From: Paulinella micropora
Lineage: Eukaryota > Cercozoa > Imbricatea > Euglyphida
Length of the DNA stretch: 21,541 nucleotides
Reading direction: 5' to 3'
NCBI GenBank assembly: GCA_009731375.1
Contig: BJOX01000056.1
Span: 293,570 to 315,110 of the forward strand
Part shown: one piece after another, positions 1 to 9,920 of the stretch
Layout: each line of letters starts with the position of its first letter
Numbering within the stretch: position 1 is the stretch's first letter
Made by a program: the position numbers and the translations under genes
Notes under the pieces: model-generated
Told to the model about the DNA's origin: nothing
Databases searched by the model: none
The model's input: the letters and a program-made list of their open reading frames with translations, nothing else

Positions 1-151
1 CCGCCTGGTACTAGGGAGCTTTGGTATCGCCTGTATCAGTCCCTTCCGTGCAAACATCACGGCTTAGCTGGGCATCGGGTCAATACTTTTCACAGACTTC
101 CTTGGTTGACGAAATCAGAAGCTCCTTTTTTCTGACATTAGTCGATATCTC

Positions 152-152
<1 letters not shown>
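1..152 (+). mobile_element. Family A retroposon-like element, 3' part, cut by window edge
   Basis: The sequence is nearly identical to the 3' parts of the copies at 8129-8674, 8675-8991 (both reverse orientation) and 10302-10576. It ends in the shared 3' terminus TGACATTAGTCGATATCTCA and passes at once into (TCTA)n. Relative to the other copies it carries small changes near 90-100 (CAATACTTTTCACAG where others read TAATACTTTACCCACAG). The 5' part lies outside the window. The 3'-anchored family with a microsatellite tail suggests a SINE or the 3' end of a LINE; no coding domain was recognised in it. Confidence 0.75.
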
Positions 153-239
<87 letters not shown>

Positions 240-339
240 GTCTATCTATCTATCTATTTATCTATTTATCTATCTATCTATCTATCTATCTCTCTCGCTG
301 TCTATCTATCTATCTATATATCCATCTATCCATCTATCC

Positions 340-373
<34 letters not shown>

Positions 374-388
374 GTATTTATCTCTTTG

Positions 389-443
<55 letters not shown>

Positions 444-451
444 GTCTGTCT
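153..451 (+). repeat. (TCTA)n microsatellite
   Basis: Tetranucleotide array following the 3' end of the family A copy, with scattered TCTG, TTTA, TCCA and CTCG variants around 240-390. The open frame through it encodes only Ser-Ile-Tyr-Leu repeats and is a by-product of a stop-free unit. Confidence 0.97.
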
Positions 452-490
452 GATCTTAAGATTCAAATCAAATAAACCCTAACCCTTTTT
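452..490. other. Short unique spacer with two CCCTAA-like units
   Basis: About 40 bp of non-repetitive sequence between the TCTA and TATG arrays. It contains AAACCCTAACCC at 474-485, two units resembling the animal telomere repeat, which is too little to call an interstitial telomere. Confidence 0.5.
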
Positions 491-531
491 GTATGTATGT
501 ATGTATGTATGTATGTATGTATGTATGTATG
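491..531 (+). repeat. (TATG)n microsatellite
   Basis: Ten uninterrupted copies of the tetranucleotide. A short non-repetitive stretch with an AAGCTT site follows before the next TATG pair at 552-563. Confidence 0.95.
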
Positions 532-563
532 CAAGCTTCACACCAACCATTATGTATGTATGT

Positions 564-1200
564 ACCATGACATGACATTACATTATCATTACATTAGATT
601 GCATAACCATTACATTACTATTACATTACTATTACATTACTATTACATTACATTACATTACATTACATTACTATTACATTACATTACATTACATTACGGC
701 ACAGTACAGTACAGTACAGTATATAAGAAAGCATAGCATAGCATAGCGCAGCATACCAACGAATATCATAGAATTAAATACATAACATAACATATAACAT
801 AACATAACAGAATAGAACAGAATAGAACATAACAAAACATAACATAACATAACATAACATAACATAACATGACATGACATGACATAACATGACATGACAT
901 GACATAACATGACATAACATGACATAACATGACATAACATGACATAACATAACATAACATAAGATAATAACATAGAATAACATAGCATAACATAACATAA
1001 CATAACATAACAACATGGCATAACATAACATAACGACATAACATAGCATGACATGACATAACATGACATAACATGACATGACATAACATAACATAACATA
1101 ACATGACATGACATAACATAACATAACATAACATTTAGTTGTATTACATTTCATTACATTTCATAACATAACATAACATAACATAACATAACATAAGGTA
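564..1200 (+). repeat. Pentanucleotide block: (TTACA)n, (CAGTA)n, (CATAG)n, (CATAA/CATGA)n
   Basis: A succession of pentamers that change gradually. TTACA with ACTAT variants runs to about 695, CAGTA at 699-720, CATAG at 731-755, then a long CATAA array mixed with CATGA from about 780 to 1195. In 870-960 and 1045-1110 CATGA and CATAA alternate, hinting at a 10- to 15-bp secondary period. Minus-strand frames read Met-Leu-Cys-Tyr-Val repeats and are artefacts. Confidence 0.93.
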
Positions 1201-1205
1201 ACATA

Positions 1206-1206
1206 A

Positions 1207-1237
<31 letters not shown>

Positions 1238-1290
1238 TGTATGTATTTATGTATGTATGTATGTATGTATGAATGTTTGTTTGTTTATAT
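1206..1290 (+). repeat. (TATG)n microsatellite with TTTG tail
   Basis: TATG repeats with one TTTA variant near 1245, decaying into TTTG/TGTC units before a family B fragment. Confidence 0.93.
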
Positions 1291-1309
1291 GTCTATCTGT
1301 CTATCTGTC

Positions 1310-1349
1310 TGTCTTCCGCTCGGGTTGATGCCCTTGCTCAGTTCAAGCC

Positions 1350-1352
<3 letters not shown>
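1310..1352 (-). repeat. Family B fragment, reverse orientation
   Basis: On the minus strand this ~43-bp island begins CGGCTTGAACTGAGCA and aligns, at about 80% by eye, to positions 3181-3220 of the long family B island, including the CATCAACC/CACCAACC segment. It abuts (TAGA)n on the right. It reads as a truncated inverted copy. Confidence 0.55.
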
Positions 1353-1426
<74 letters not shown>

Positions 1427-1451
1427 GTAGATAGATAGATAGATAGATAGG

Positions 1452-1485
<34 letters not shown>

Positions 1486-1542
1486 TTTAGGTAGGTAGGT
1501 AGGTAGATAGGTAGGTAGGTAGGTAGATAGATAGATAGATAT

Positions 1543-1594
<52 letters not shown>

Positions 1595-1674
1595 GTAGGT
1601 AGGTAGGTAGATAGATAGGTAGATAGATAGGTAGATAGGTAGATAGATAGATAGATAAATAGATAAATAGATAA

Positions 1675-1708
<34 letters not shown>

Positions 1709-1756
1709 GGATAGATAGATGGATAGATAGATGGATAGATAGAGATAGAGAGATAG

Positions 1757-1804
<48 letters not shown>
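1353..1804 (-). repeat. (TAGA)n microsatellite with GGTA sub-blocks
   Basis: Same tetranucleotide as the flanking arrays but on the opposite strand. GGTA (on the other strand TACC) expansions occur at 1488-1520 and 1590-1650, and GATAGATGGATA variants at 1705-1740. Inverted relative to the arrays at 153-451 and 1847-2043. Confidence 0.96.
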
Positions 1805-1806
<2 letters not shown>

Positions 1807-1846
1807 GAAATACATACGTATGTATGCTTGCTACTTAGGTAATTTT

Positions 1847-1854
1847 ATCTATCA

Positions 1855-1936
<82 letters not shown>

Positions 1937-1956
1937 TTATCTATCTATTTATCTAT

Positions 1957-1996
<40 letters not shown>

Positions 1997-1999
1997 ATC

Positions 2000-2043
<44 letters not shown>
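1847..2043 (+). repeat. (TCTA)n microsatellite
   Basis: Tetranucleotide array with a few TTTA variants, separated from the inverted array to its left by about 40 bp of mixed sequence (1805-1846). Confidence 0.96.
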
Positions 2044-2082
2044 CAGGTAAATTTATCGGTGGTGCTCAACTGTGGTCTCTCA

Positions 2083-2084
<2 letters not shown>

Positions 2085-2128
<44 letters not shown>

Positions 2129-2177
2129 TTCACACACACACAGACATACACACACACACATCCACACTCACACAATC

Positions 2178-2230
<53 letters not shown>

Positions 2231-2238
2231 TTATCTAT

Positions 2239-2309
<71 letters not shown>

Positions 2310-2345
2310 CCTACCTACCTACCTTCCTATCATGCACACAAAATC

Positions 2346-2380
<35 letters not shown>

Positions 2381-2478
2381 CTCTCTCTCCCTCTCTCTCT
2401 TTGTCCGTCTGTCTGTCTTTCTGTCTGTCTGTGTCTCTTTCTCTCTGTCTCTCTCTCTCTCTCTCGCTCTCTCTCTCG

Positions 2479-2513
<35 letters not shown>

Positions 2514-2545
2514 TCTCTCTCTGAGAGACACACACAAACACAATC
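2085..2545 (+). repeat. Compound (CT)n / (CA)n / (TCTA)n block
   Basis: Order: CT at 2086-2122, CA-rich at 2132-2170, TCTA at 2176-2308 with a short CTAC run to 2326, TCTA again at 2345-2382, then CT with TGTC and CGCT variants at 2383-2522. The phrase ACACAAAATCTCTATC or ACACACAATCTCTATC precedes the TCTA blocks at 2170, 2336 and 2537, suggesting duplication of a CA-CT-TCTA module. Confidence 0.93.
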
Positions 2546-2632
2546 TCTATCTATCTTTCTTTCTTTCTATATATCTATCGATCTATCGATCTATCTATCG
2601 ATCTATCGATCTATCTATCGATCTATCTATCG

Positions 2633-2692
<60 letters not shown>

Positions 2693-2711
2693 CTATCTAT
2701 ATCTATCTATC

Positions 2712-2800
<89 letters not shown>

Positions 2801-2803
2801 ATG

Positions 2804-2865
<62 letters not shown>
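2546..2865 (+). repeat. (TCTA)n microsatellite with TCGA interruptions
   Basis: Tetranucleotide array. Between 2575 and 2640 every second or third unit is TCGA, giving regularly spaced ATCGAT sites. The remainder is uniform apart from TCTC and ATGT variants. Confidence 0.95.
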
Positions 2866-2867
<2 letters not shown>

Positions 2868-3325
2868 CCTGGAGACGGTCTCTGCCACTGGCAACTCAGC
2901 CTGGGGTTCAGATCTAACTATCTCCTACAATGACGATTTTGTGTCCGCCGTTAATCGCGCGCAGCGCAAGGGCTAAACAGGCAACCAACTCCTGACCATG
3001 GCTGATGAAGTCGGGGCGTGATGCAAAGGGTTGATGAAGTCGGGGTTGTAGAAGGTAACTCACAACGAGCGTGAACTCCTGAAACCTCGGCTTGTTTGTG
3101 GCATCATCTCCTTAGGGCACACGCTCCTGGGGAGTGTTCTAGTGTTGTCCCGTATAGTTCAAAAGGGCTCGGCTACCTTTCGGCTTGAACTGGGCACAGA
3201 CACCAACCACAGCGAGACAGTGGTTGGTGTGCAGCTTGGCCGGTGCTGAAAGTTCTTGTCCGGGGGTAGTATAGGAGGCCATGGCTTTTCAAGCTAAGCC
3301 ACGCCCATAGATTAAACATTAAACA

Positions 3326-3326
<1 letters not shown>
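2866..3326. repeat. Family B island, about 460 bp, no gene recognised
   Basis: The longest non-microsatellite stretch in the first 6 kb, flanked on both sides by (TCTA)n. No credible reading frame. Visible structure: a 14-bp direct repeat TGATGAAGTCGGGG at 3003-3016 and 3032-3045; an 11-bp perfect inverted repeat (arms 3200-3210 and 3220-3230, loop 9 bp); and a nearby GTTCAA...TTGAAC stem at 3158-3190. A partial inverted copy at 1310-1352 shows that it is a dispersed repeat. A SINE or structured RNA gene is possible, but I see no convincing A/B box. Confidence 0.5.
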
Positions 3327-4328
<1,002 letters not shown>

Positions 4329-4377
4329 TTGTATGTATGTATGTATGATTTTTTTTTTTTTTTTTTTTTGCAGTAAA
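4329..4377 (+). repeat. (TATG)n followed by a T homopolymer
   Basis: Four TATG units, then an uninterrupted run of about 20 T (4349-4369), immediately before the first family C island. Confidence 0.9.
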
Positions 4378-4415
4378 ACATGTCAAGATCAGCTTCAGGT
4401 TCTCAGCGGACATCC

Positions 4416-4421
<6 letters not shown>
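4378..4421 (+). repeat. Family C island, copy 1
   Basis: Begins ACATGTCAAGATCAGCTTCA and runs through AGCGGACATCCGGT into (TA)n. Copy 2 (4591-4631) differs at a few positions, and copy 3 (4694-4727) retains only the right two-thirds. All three are followed directly by or abut TA dinucleotides. Confidence 0.75.
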
Positions 4422-4467
<46 letters not shown>

Positions 4468-4590
4468 ATATTATATATATATACATATATATATGTATAT
4501 ATTGATGTAATATTATATACATATATATATATGTGTGTGTGTGTATGTATGTATGTATGTATGTATGTATCTATGTATGTATGTATGTGT
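4422..4590 (+). repeat. (TA)n, (GT)n and (TATG)n compound microsatellite
   Basis: TA dinucleotides at 4419-4462, with imperfect TA sequence containing GTAATATTATATA twice (near 4465 and 4507), then GT at 4532-4543 and TATG to 4588. Spacer between family C copies 1 and 2. Confidence 0.9.
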
Positions 4591-4629
4591 ACATGTCAAG
4601 ACCAGCTTCAGGTTCTGAGCGGACACCCA

Positions 4630-4631
<2 letters not shown>
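4591..4631 (+). repeat. Family C island, copy 2
   Basis: ACATGTCAAGACCAGCTTCA followed by GGTTCTGAGCGGACACCCAG, entering a (TA)n tract of about 62 bp. Differs from copy 1 by about four substitutions. Confidence 0.75.

Positions 4632-4693
<62 letters not shown>
4632..4693. repeat. (TA)n dinucleotide tract
   Basis: About 31 uninterrupted TA units between family C copies 2 and 3. Self-complementary, so prone to cruciform extrusion. Confidence 0.97.
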
Positions 4694-4696
<3 letters not shown>

Positions 4697-4727
4697 ACCT
4701 TCAGATTCTAGCGGACACCTGGTTTGA
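4694..4727 (+). repeat. Family C island, partial copy 3
   Basis: CCACCTTCAGATTCTAGCGG followed by ACACCTGGTTT matches the right two-thirds of copies 1 and 2 with small indels. Followed by TA-rich sequence to 4757. Confidence 0.65.
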
Positions 4728-4767
4728 ATATATACATATATATATATATATATATAATGCATTACCA

Positions 4768-4768
4768 A

Positions 4769-4820
<52 letters not shown>

Positions 4821-4987
4821 TTTATCATTATTATTGTTATTATTATTATTATTGTTTATCATTATTCTTATTCTTATTCTTATTCTTATTCTTATTCTTA
4901 TTCTTATTCTTATTCTTATTCTTATTCTTATTCTTATTCTTATGCTTATGCTTATGCTTATTCTTATGCTTATTCTTATTCTTATTC

Positions 4988-5019
<32 letters not shown>

Positions 5020-5029
5020 CATAGTGTAT

Positions 5030-5084
<55 letters not shown>

Positions 5085-5203
5085 TCTTATGCTTATGCTT
5101 ATGCTTATTCTTATGCTTATTCTTATTCTTATTCTTATTCTTATTCTTATTCTTATTCTTATTATTATTATTATTATTATTATTATTGTTATACATAGTG
5201 TAT

Positions 5204-5238
<35 letters not shown>

Positions 5239-5285
5239 TTCATTTATTCATTTATTTACTTATTTATTTATTTATTTATTTATTT

Positions 5286-5341
<56 letters not shown>

Positions 5342-5359
5342 CTTATTTATTTACTTATT

Positions 5360-5360
<1 letters not shown>
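4768..5360 (+). repeat. Compound TTA / CTTATT / TTAT repeats, module duplicated
   Basis: A TTA array (4770-4860) leads to a (TTATTC)n array. A module of CTTATGCTTATG units, CTTATT units, TTA units, the phrase ATACATAGTGTATTTATT and a TTAT array occurs twice, starting at 4939 and 5086 (offset 147 bp). In the second module the final TTAT array is longer (to about 5360). Frames through it encode Leu/Ile/Phe/Tyr runs and are artefacts. Confidence 0.92.
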
Positions 5361-5391
<31 letters not shown>

Positions 5392-5460
5392 AACACACAA
5401 ACACATGCACATACACAAGGCAAGGAAACCAAAATACACCCATACTCACTAAAAAATGAC
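5361..5460. other. Short CATA array and unique spacer
   Basis: CATA units at 5363-5390, CA-rich sequence to 5417, then about 40 bp of unique sequence before the next TCTA block. No gene is seen. Confidence 0.7.
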
Positions 5461-5463
5461 CAC

Positions 5464-5516
<53 letters not shown>

Positions 5517-5597
5517 CATCCATCCATCCATCCATCCATCTATCCATCTATCTATCTATCTATCTATCTATCTAACTATCTAACTATCTATCTATCT
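5461..5597 (+). repeat. (TCTA)n with ATCC patch
   Basis: TCTA with an ATCC patch at 5515-5545. Followed by a 21-bp island (5598-5618) and then the same repeat inverted. Confidence 0.95.
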
Positions 5598-5618
5598 TGT
5601 CCATATGCGTGCAGGTTT

Positions 5619-5619
5619 T

Positions 5620-5663
<44 letters not shown>

Positions 5664-5680
5664 TATAGATAGATAGATAT

Positions 5681-5715
<35 letters not shown>

Positions 5716-5776
5716 TAGAAAGATAGATAGATAGATAGATGGATAGATGGCTAGATAGATAGATAGATAGACAGAC

Positions 5777-5844
<68 letters not shown>

Positions 5845-5871
5845 TGATAGATGGATAGGTAGGTACGTGGG

Positions 5872-5915
<44 letters not shown>

Positions 5916-5985
5916 AAGATAGAAAGATGGAAAGATAGATAGATAGATAGGTAGGTAGGTGGATAGGTAGATAGGTAGATAATAA

Positions 5986-6033
<48 letters not shown>

Positions 6034-6042
6034 GATTAGATG

Positions 6043-6092
<50 letters not shown>

Positions 6093-6130
6093 TAGATAGA
6101 TAGATAGATAGATAGAATGATAGATAGAAT

Positions 6131-6176
<46 letters not shown>

Positions 6177-6184
6177 GATAGATA
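5619..6184 (-). repeat. (TAGA)n microsatellite, inverted relative to both neighbours
   Basis: About 565 bp of GATA units with GGTA patches (5855-5870, 5948-5980) and single-base indels that shift the repeat register (5980, 6030-6045, 6090, 6115-6130). Opposite orientation to 5461-5597 and 6232-6424, so it can pair with either neighbour. Confidence 0.95.
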
Positions 6185-6231
6185 AGCATCAGTGGAAGTC
6201 AGTAGAAATCGATTGTATTGAGCAATTGCTT
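6185..6231 (+). repeat. Family D island, copy 1
   Basis: Shares AGTAGAAATCGATTGTATT with copies 2 (6424-6470) and 3 (6864-6912), which read ATAGAAATCGATCGTATT and ATAGCAATCGATCGTATT. Flanked by TAGA on the left and TCTA on the right. Confidence 0.6.
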
Positions 6232-6232
6232 G

Positions 6233-6287
<55 letters not shown>

Positions 6288-6388
6288 GTCTGTCTGTCTG
6301 TCTATCTATCTTTCTATATATCTATCTTTCTATCTATCTATCTTTCTATGTATCTATCTTTCTTTCTATCTATCTATCTATCTATCTG

Positions 6389-6423
<35 letters not shown>
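6232..6423 (+). repeat. (TCTA)n microsatellite
   Basis: TCTA with TCTG (6285-6302) and TTTC variants at 6310-6365. Confidence 0.95.
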
Positions 6424-6469
6424 GGGGACAATGTGAATTGAAGTCAATAGAAATCGATCGTATTTTACC

Positions 6470-6470
<1 letters not shown>
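6424..6470 (+). repeat. Family D island, copy 2
   Basis: GGGGACAATGTGAATTGAAG, then TCAATAGAAATCGATCG. Closest to copy 3, which begins GGGGCAGTGTGAATGGAAAT. Embedded between two TCTA arrays. Confidence 0.7.
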
Positions 6471-6863
<393 letters not shown>

Positions 6864-6956
6864 TAGGGGCAGTGTGAATGGAAATCCATAGCAATCGATC
6901 GTATTATCCCTGTTAATGGATCAGATATCATTCACTTGCAGGTCTTTAGATAGAGA
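6864..6956 (+). repeat. Family D island, copy 3, with unique extension
   Basis: The first ~49 bp match copies 1 and 2. The extension to 6956 (contains GATCAGATATCATTCACTTG) has no counterpart in the window and leads into the hairpin region. Confidence 0.6.
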
Positions 6957-7106
6957 TATATATATTTTTTCTCGTTCACCACCTCATCATGTGGTTACTT
7001 GACCGAGAAAACCATATATCTTCGGCTCGCCAAATTTCACGTGTTTTGCGGGCTCGCCGGCCCGGCTCCGGCTCGCCCGCAAAACACGTGGAAATTTTGG
7101 CTAGCC
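6957..7106. repeat. Double fold-back: AT-rich hairpin then GC-rich palindrome with CACGTG
   Basis: Hairpin 1 (about 6966-7011): TTTTCTCGTTCA pairs with TTGACCGAGAAAA, with an inner CCAC/GTGG. Hairpin 2 (7024-7106): the outer GGCTCGCC/GGCTAGCC and inner CACGTGTTTTGCGGGC/GCCCGCAAAACACGTG pair almost perfectly across a GC-rich centre of about 20 bp that itself contains GCCGG/CCGGC. Each arm carries the CACGTG E-box/G-box hexamer. This resembles a small fold-back transposon or an extruding palindrome. Confidence 0.7.
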
Positions 7107-7182
7107 GCAGAGTATACTAGCTTGGTTTCTCAGAGGACATAGACATCCATTCCACACTGTTATCCGGAGGTAATTGGGACAG
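7107..7182. other. Unique spacer
   Basis: About 75 bp of non-repetitive sequence (contains TCCACACTGTTATCCGGAGG) between the palindrome and the GATA array. No feature is recognised. Confidence 0.4.
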
Positions 7183-7184
7183 CG

Positions 7185-7268
<84 letters not shown>

Positions 7269-7286
7269 GGATGGATGAATGGATAT

Positions 7287-7361
<75 letters not shown>

Positions 7362-7400
7362 TATAGATAGATAGGTAGGTAGGTAGGTAGGTAGGTAGAT

Positions 7401-7444
<44 letters not shown>

Positions 7445-7540
7445 CGATAGATAGATAGGTAGGTAGGTAGGTAGATAGGTAGGTAGGCAGGTAGGTAGGT
7501 AGGTAGGTAGGTAGATAGATATATAGGTAGATAGATAGGT

Positions 7541-7595
<55 letters not shown>
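7183..7595 (-). repeat. (TAGA)n microsatellite with GGTA patches
   Basis: GATA units with GGTA blocks at 7373-7400 and 7456-7515. This array is the (TCTA)n tail of the reverse-oriented family A fragment that begins at 7596. Confidence 0.95.
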
Positions 7596-7596
<1 letters not shown>

Positions 7597-7645
7597 GAGA
7601 TATCGACTAATGTCAGAAAAAAGGAGCTTCTGATTTCGTCAACCA
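7596..7645 (-). mobile_element. Family A, 50-bp 3' end only
   Basis: Exactly the last 50 bp of the family A element in reverse orientation, with the shared terminus (TGAGATATCGACTAATGTCA on the plus strand) against TAGA repeats. Extreme 5' truncation: the sequence past 7645 is TCTATCCA/TCTATCAA repeat. Confidence 0.8.
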
Positions 7646-7772
7646 TCTATCCATCTATCAATCTATCCATCTATCCATCAATCTATCAATCTATCAATCT
7701 ATCAATCTATCAATCTATCCATCTATCCATCTATCCATCTATCGATCTATCCATCTTCCTATCCATGCATCC

Positions 7773-7827
<55 letters not shown>

Positions 7828-8128
7828 CATCTATCCATCTATCTATCTACCATCTATCCATTTTCCATAGAACCATTTATCCATCCATCCATCCATCCAT
7901 CCATTTTCATTCATCCATCCATCTATCCATCTATCCATAGAACCATTTATCCAACTATCCATCTATCCATCTGTCTATCTATCCATCTATCCATCTATCC
8001 ATCTACCATCTATCTATCTATCTATCCATCCATCCATCTATCCATCCATCTATCCATCTATCTATCTATCCATCCATCCATCCATCCATGGATGGATGGA
8101 TGGATGGATGGATGGATGGATAGGTAGA
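7646..8128 (+). repeat. (TCTATCCA)n, (TCAA)n, (TCTA)n and (ATCC)n array ending in a palindrome
   Basis: Mixed 4- and 8-bp units, including a TCTATCAA run at 7672-7716. The phrase CCATAGAACCATTTATCCA occurs at about 7864 and 7935 in a duplicated segment. The array ends in a perfect 40-bp palindrome (8069-8108) where five TCCA units meet TGGA units at CCATGG. Confidence 0.93.
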
Positions 8129-8674
8129 TGAGATATCGACTAATGTCAGAAAAAAGGAGCTTCTGATTTCGTCAACCAAGGAAGTCTGTGGGTAAAGTAT
8201 TAACCCGATGCCCAGCTAAGCCGTGATGTTTGCACGGAAGGGACTGATACAGGCGATACCAAAGCTCCCTAGTACCAGGCGGGGCCAGGGCTCGTTCCAT
8301 AAGCGCCCCTTGCAGAACGAGCTCCCACCTCCATTACAGAGGACCCAGTAAGCAGATGGAGTTTCGAGACTGTTCGACAGTCTAGTATAAACCGACAGAG
8401 CACTGTGGGTTTTATTCCGGGCTCAACAAGCGAGAAAGGGCACCCTGAGGGAACAGGATTGTGCTTCCCGTCGCTATTTCGGCATGTGACTTATAGGCGT
8501 ATGGCTAGGCACACATAAGGCACCCCACCACGGGCCCAGCACACCCACACCATCCCCTAATTCTCTGTCTGTCGACAGATGGCACCCATTTCAAAAAATC
8601 AAGCCCAAGGGAGGGTCAGTGACACCTCAAGTGGCCTTGGTTCATTCCGTAGAGTAAGTGATAAGATCAACTGA
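8129..8674 (-). mobile_element. Family A element, longest copy (546 bp)
   Basis: Minus-strand copy with its 3' end at 8129, preceded by (TAGA/TGGA)n. It extends 5' to 8674, where a second copy begins without a spacer, so the repeat period is 546 bp. Two hairpins are conserved in all long copies: AGACTGT-tcg-ACAGTCT at 8367-8383, and GCTCGTTC paired with GAACGAGC in the 8290-8325 region. The 5' half (8456-8674) is unique to this copy and contains the palindrome CTGTCGACAG at 8569-8578. No transposase or RT domain is seen. It could be a SINE-like retroposon or a LINE 3' UTR. Confidence 0.7.
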
Positions 8675-8991
8675 TGAAATATCGACTAATGTCAGAAAAA
8701 AGGAGCTTCTGATTTCGTCAACCAAGGAAGTCTGTGGGTAAAGTATTAACCCGATGCCCAGCTAAGCCGTGATGTTTGCACGGAAGGGACTGATACAGGC
8801 GATACCAAAGCTCCCTAGTACCAGGCGGGGCCAGGGCTCGTTCCATAAGCGCCCCTTGCAGAACGAGCTCCCACCTCCATTACAGAGGGCCCAGTAAGCA
8901 GATGGAGTTTCGAGACTGTTCGACAGTCTAGTATAAACCGACAGAGCACTGTGGGTTTTATTCCGGGCTCAACAAGCGAGAAAGGGCACCC
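8675..8991 (-). mobile_element. Family A element, 5'-truncated copy (317 bp)
   Basis: Nearly identical to 8129-8445 (visible changes include TGAAATATC for TGAGATATC and GGGCCCAGTA for GGACCCAGTA). It lacks a (TCTA)n tail because its 3' end joins the 5' end of the neighbouring copy. The 5' side stops at GGGCACCC and passes into (GGAT)n. Confidence 0.8.
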
Positions 8992-9106
8992 AGATGGATA
9001 GATGGATGGATGGATGGATGGATAGGCAGAAGGATGGATGGATGGATGGATGGATAGGTAAATGGATGGATAGATGGATGGATGGATGGATGGATGGATG
9101 GACAGG

Positions 9107-9155
<49 letters not shown>

Positions 9156-9242
9156 GCATGGATAGGAAGATGGATAGATGGATAGATGGATAGATGGATA
9201 GATTGATAGATTGATAGATGGATGGATGGATGGATGGATGGA
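8992..9242 (-). repeat. (GGAT)n microsatellite
   Basis: GATG/GATA array forming the left arm of a large inverted microsatellite. It switches strand at GGATCC (9240-9245). Confidence 0.95.
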
Positions 9243-9737
9243 TCCATCCATCTATCCATCCATCCATCCAACCATCCATCCATATATCCATCCATCCATC
9301 CATCCATCCATCTATCCATCCATCTACCTATCCATCCATCCATCAATCCATCCATCAATCCATCCATCCATCCATCCATCCATTTATCCATCCATCTACC
9401 TATCCATCCATCCATCCATCCATCTATCCATCTATCCATCCATCCATCCATCCATCCATATCTATCTATCCATCCATCCATTTATCCATCTATCCATCTA
9501 TCCATCTATCCACCTATCCACCAATCCACCTATCCATCTATCCATCTATGCATCTATCTATCCATCCATCCATCCATCCATCCATCTATCCATCCATCCA
9601 TCCATCCATCCATCCATCTATCCATCCATCTATCCATATATCCATCTATCCATCTATCCATCTATCCATCTATCCATCTATCCATCTATCAACGCATTCA
9701 TCTATCCATCTATCCATCTATCCATCTATCTATCAAG
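9243..9737 (+). repeat. (ATCC)n microsatellite
   Basis: The right arm of the inverted array. ATCC units with CTAT, ACCT and CAAT variants. Three overlapping plus-strand frames of Ile-His-Pro-Ser repeats are artefacts. Confidence 0.95.
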
Positions 9738-9762
9738 ATAAAGAAATGAACTTCATGCTTTT

Positions 9763-9764
<2 letters not shown>

Positions 9765-9847
<83 letters not shown>

Positions 9848-9870
9848 TTGGGTGTATGTGTCTGTGTGTG
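9765..9870 (+). repeat. (CT)n-(TA)n-(TG)n compound dinucleotide
   Basis: CT at 9764-9795, TA at 9796-9831, GT at 9832-9850 with decay to 9872. Three dinucleotides abut without a spacer. The CT/GA part can form triplex, the TA part a cruciform and the TG part Z-DNA. Confidence 0.95.
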
Positions 9871-9920
9871 TTTTTGTATTATACAGGCGCATCTGAACGT
9901 TACACTGCAAGTAGTCTGTG

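Noticed and set aside
474-485. Interstitial telomere repeat (CCCTAA)
   Set aside because: Only two units; expected by chance in a sequence of this length and composition.
689-1154. Overlapping Met-Leu-Cys-Tyr-Val frames in three registers
   Set aside because: Pentamer repeat translation, open in all three frames at once, which real genes are not.
2995-3090. Hammerhead ribozyme suggested by CTGATGAAG and a later CTGAAAC
   Set aside because: The sequences that would form stem II between the two core motifs are not complementary, and the second TTGATGAAG lacks a following GAAA.
3200-3230. Perfect stem-loop as a bacterial-type terminator
   Set aside because: Not followed by a T run and the window is eukaryotic; kept only as a structural feature of family B.
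8129-8674. Family A as a tRNA-derived SINE
   Set aside because: I looked for A and B box promoter motifs. GTTCGACAG lacks the CC end of a B box and no well-spaced A box is present.
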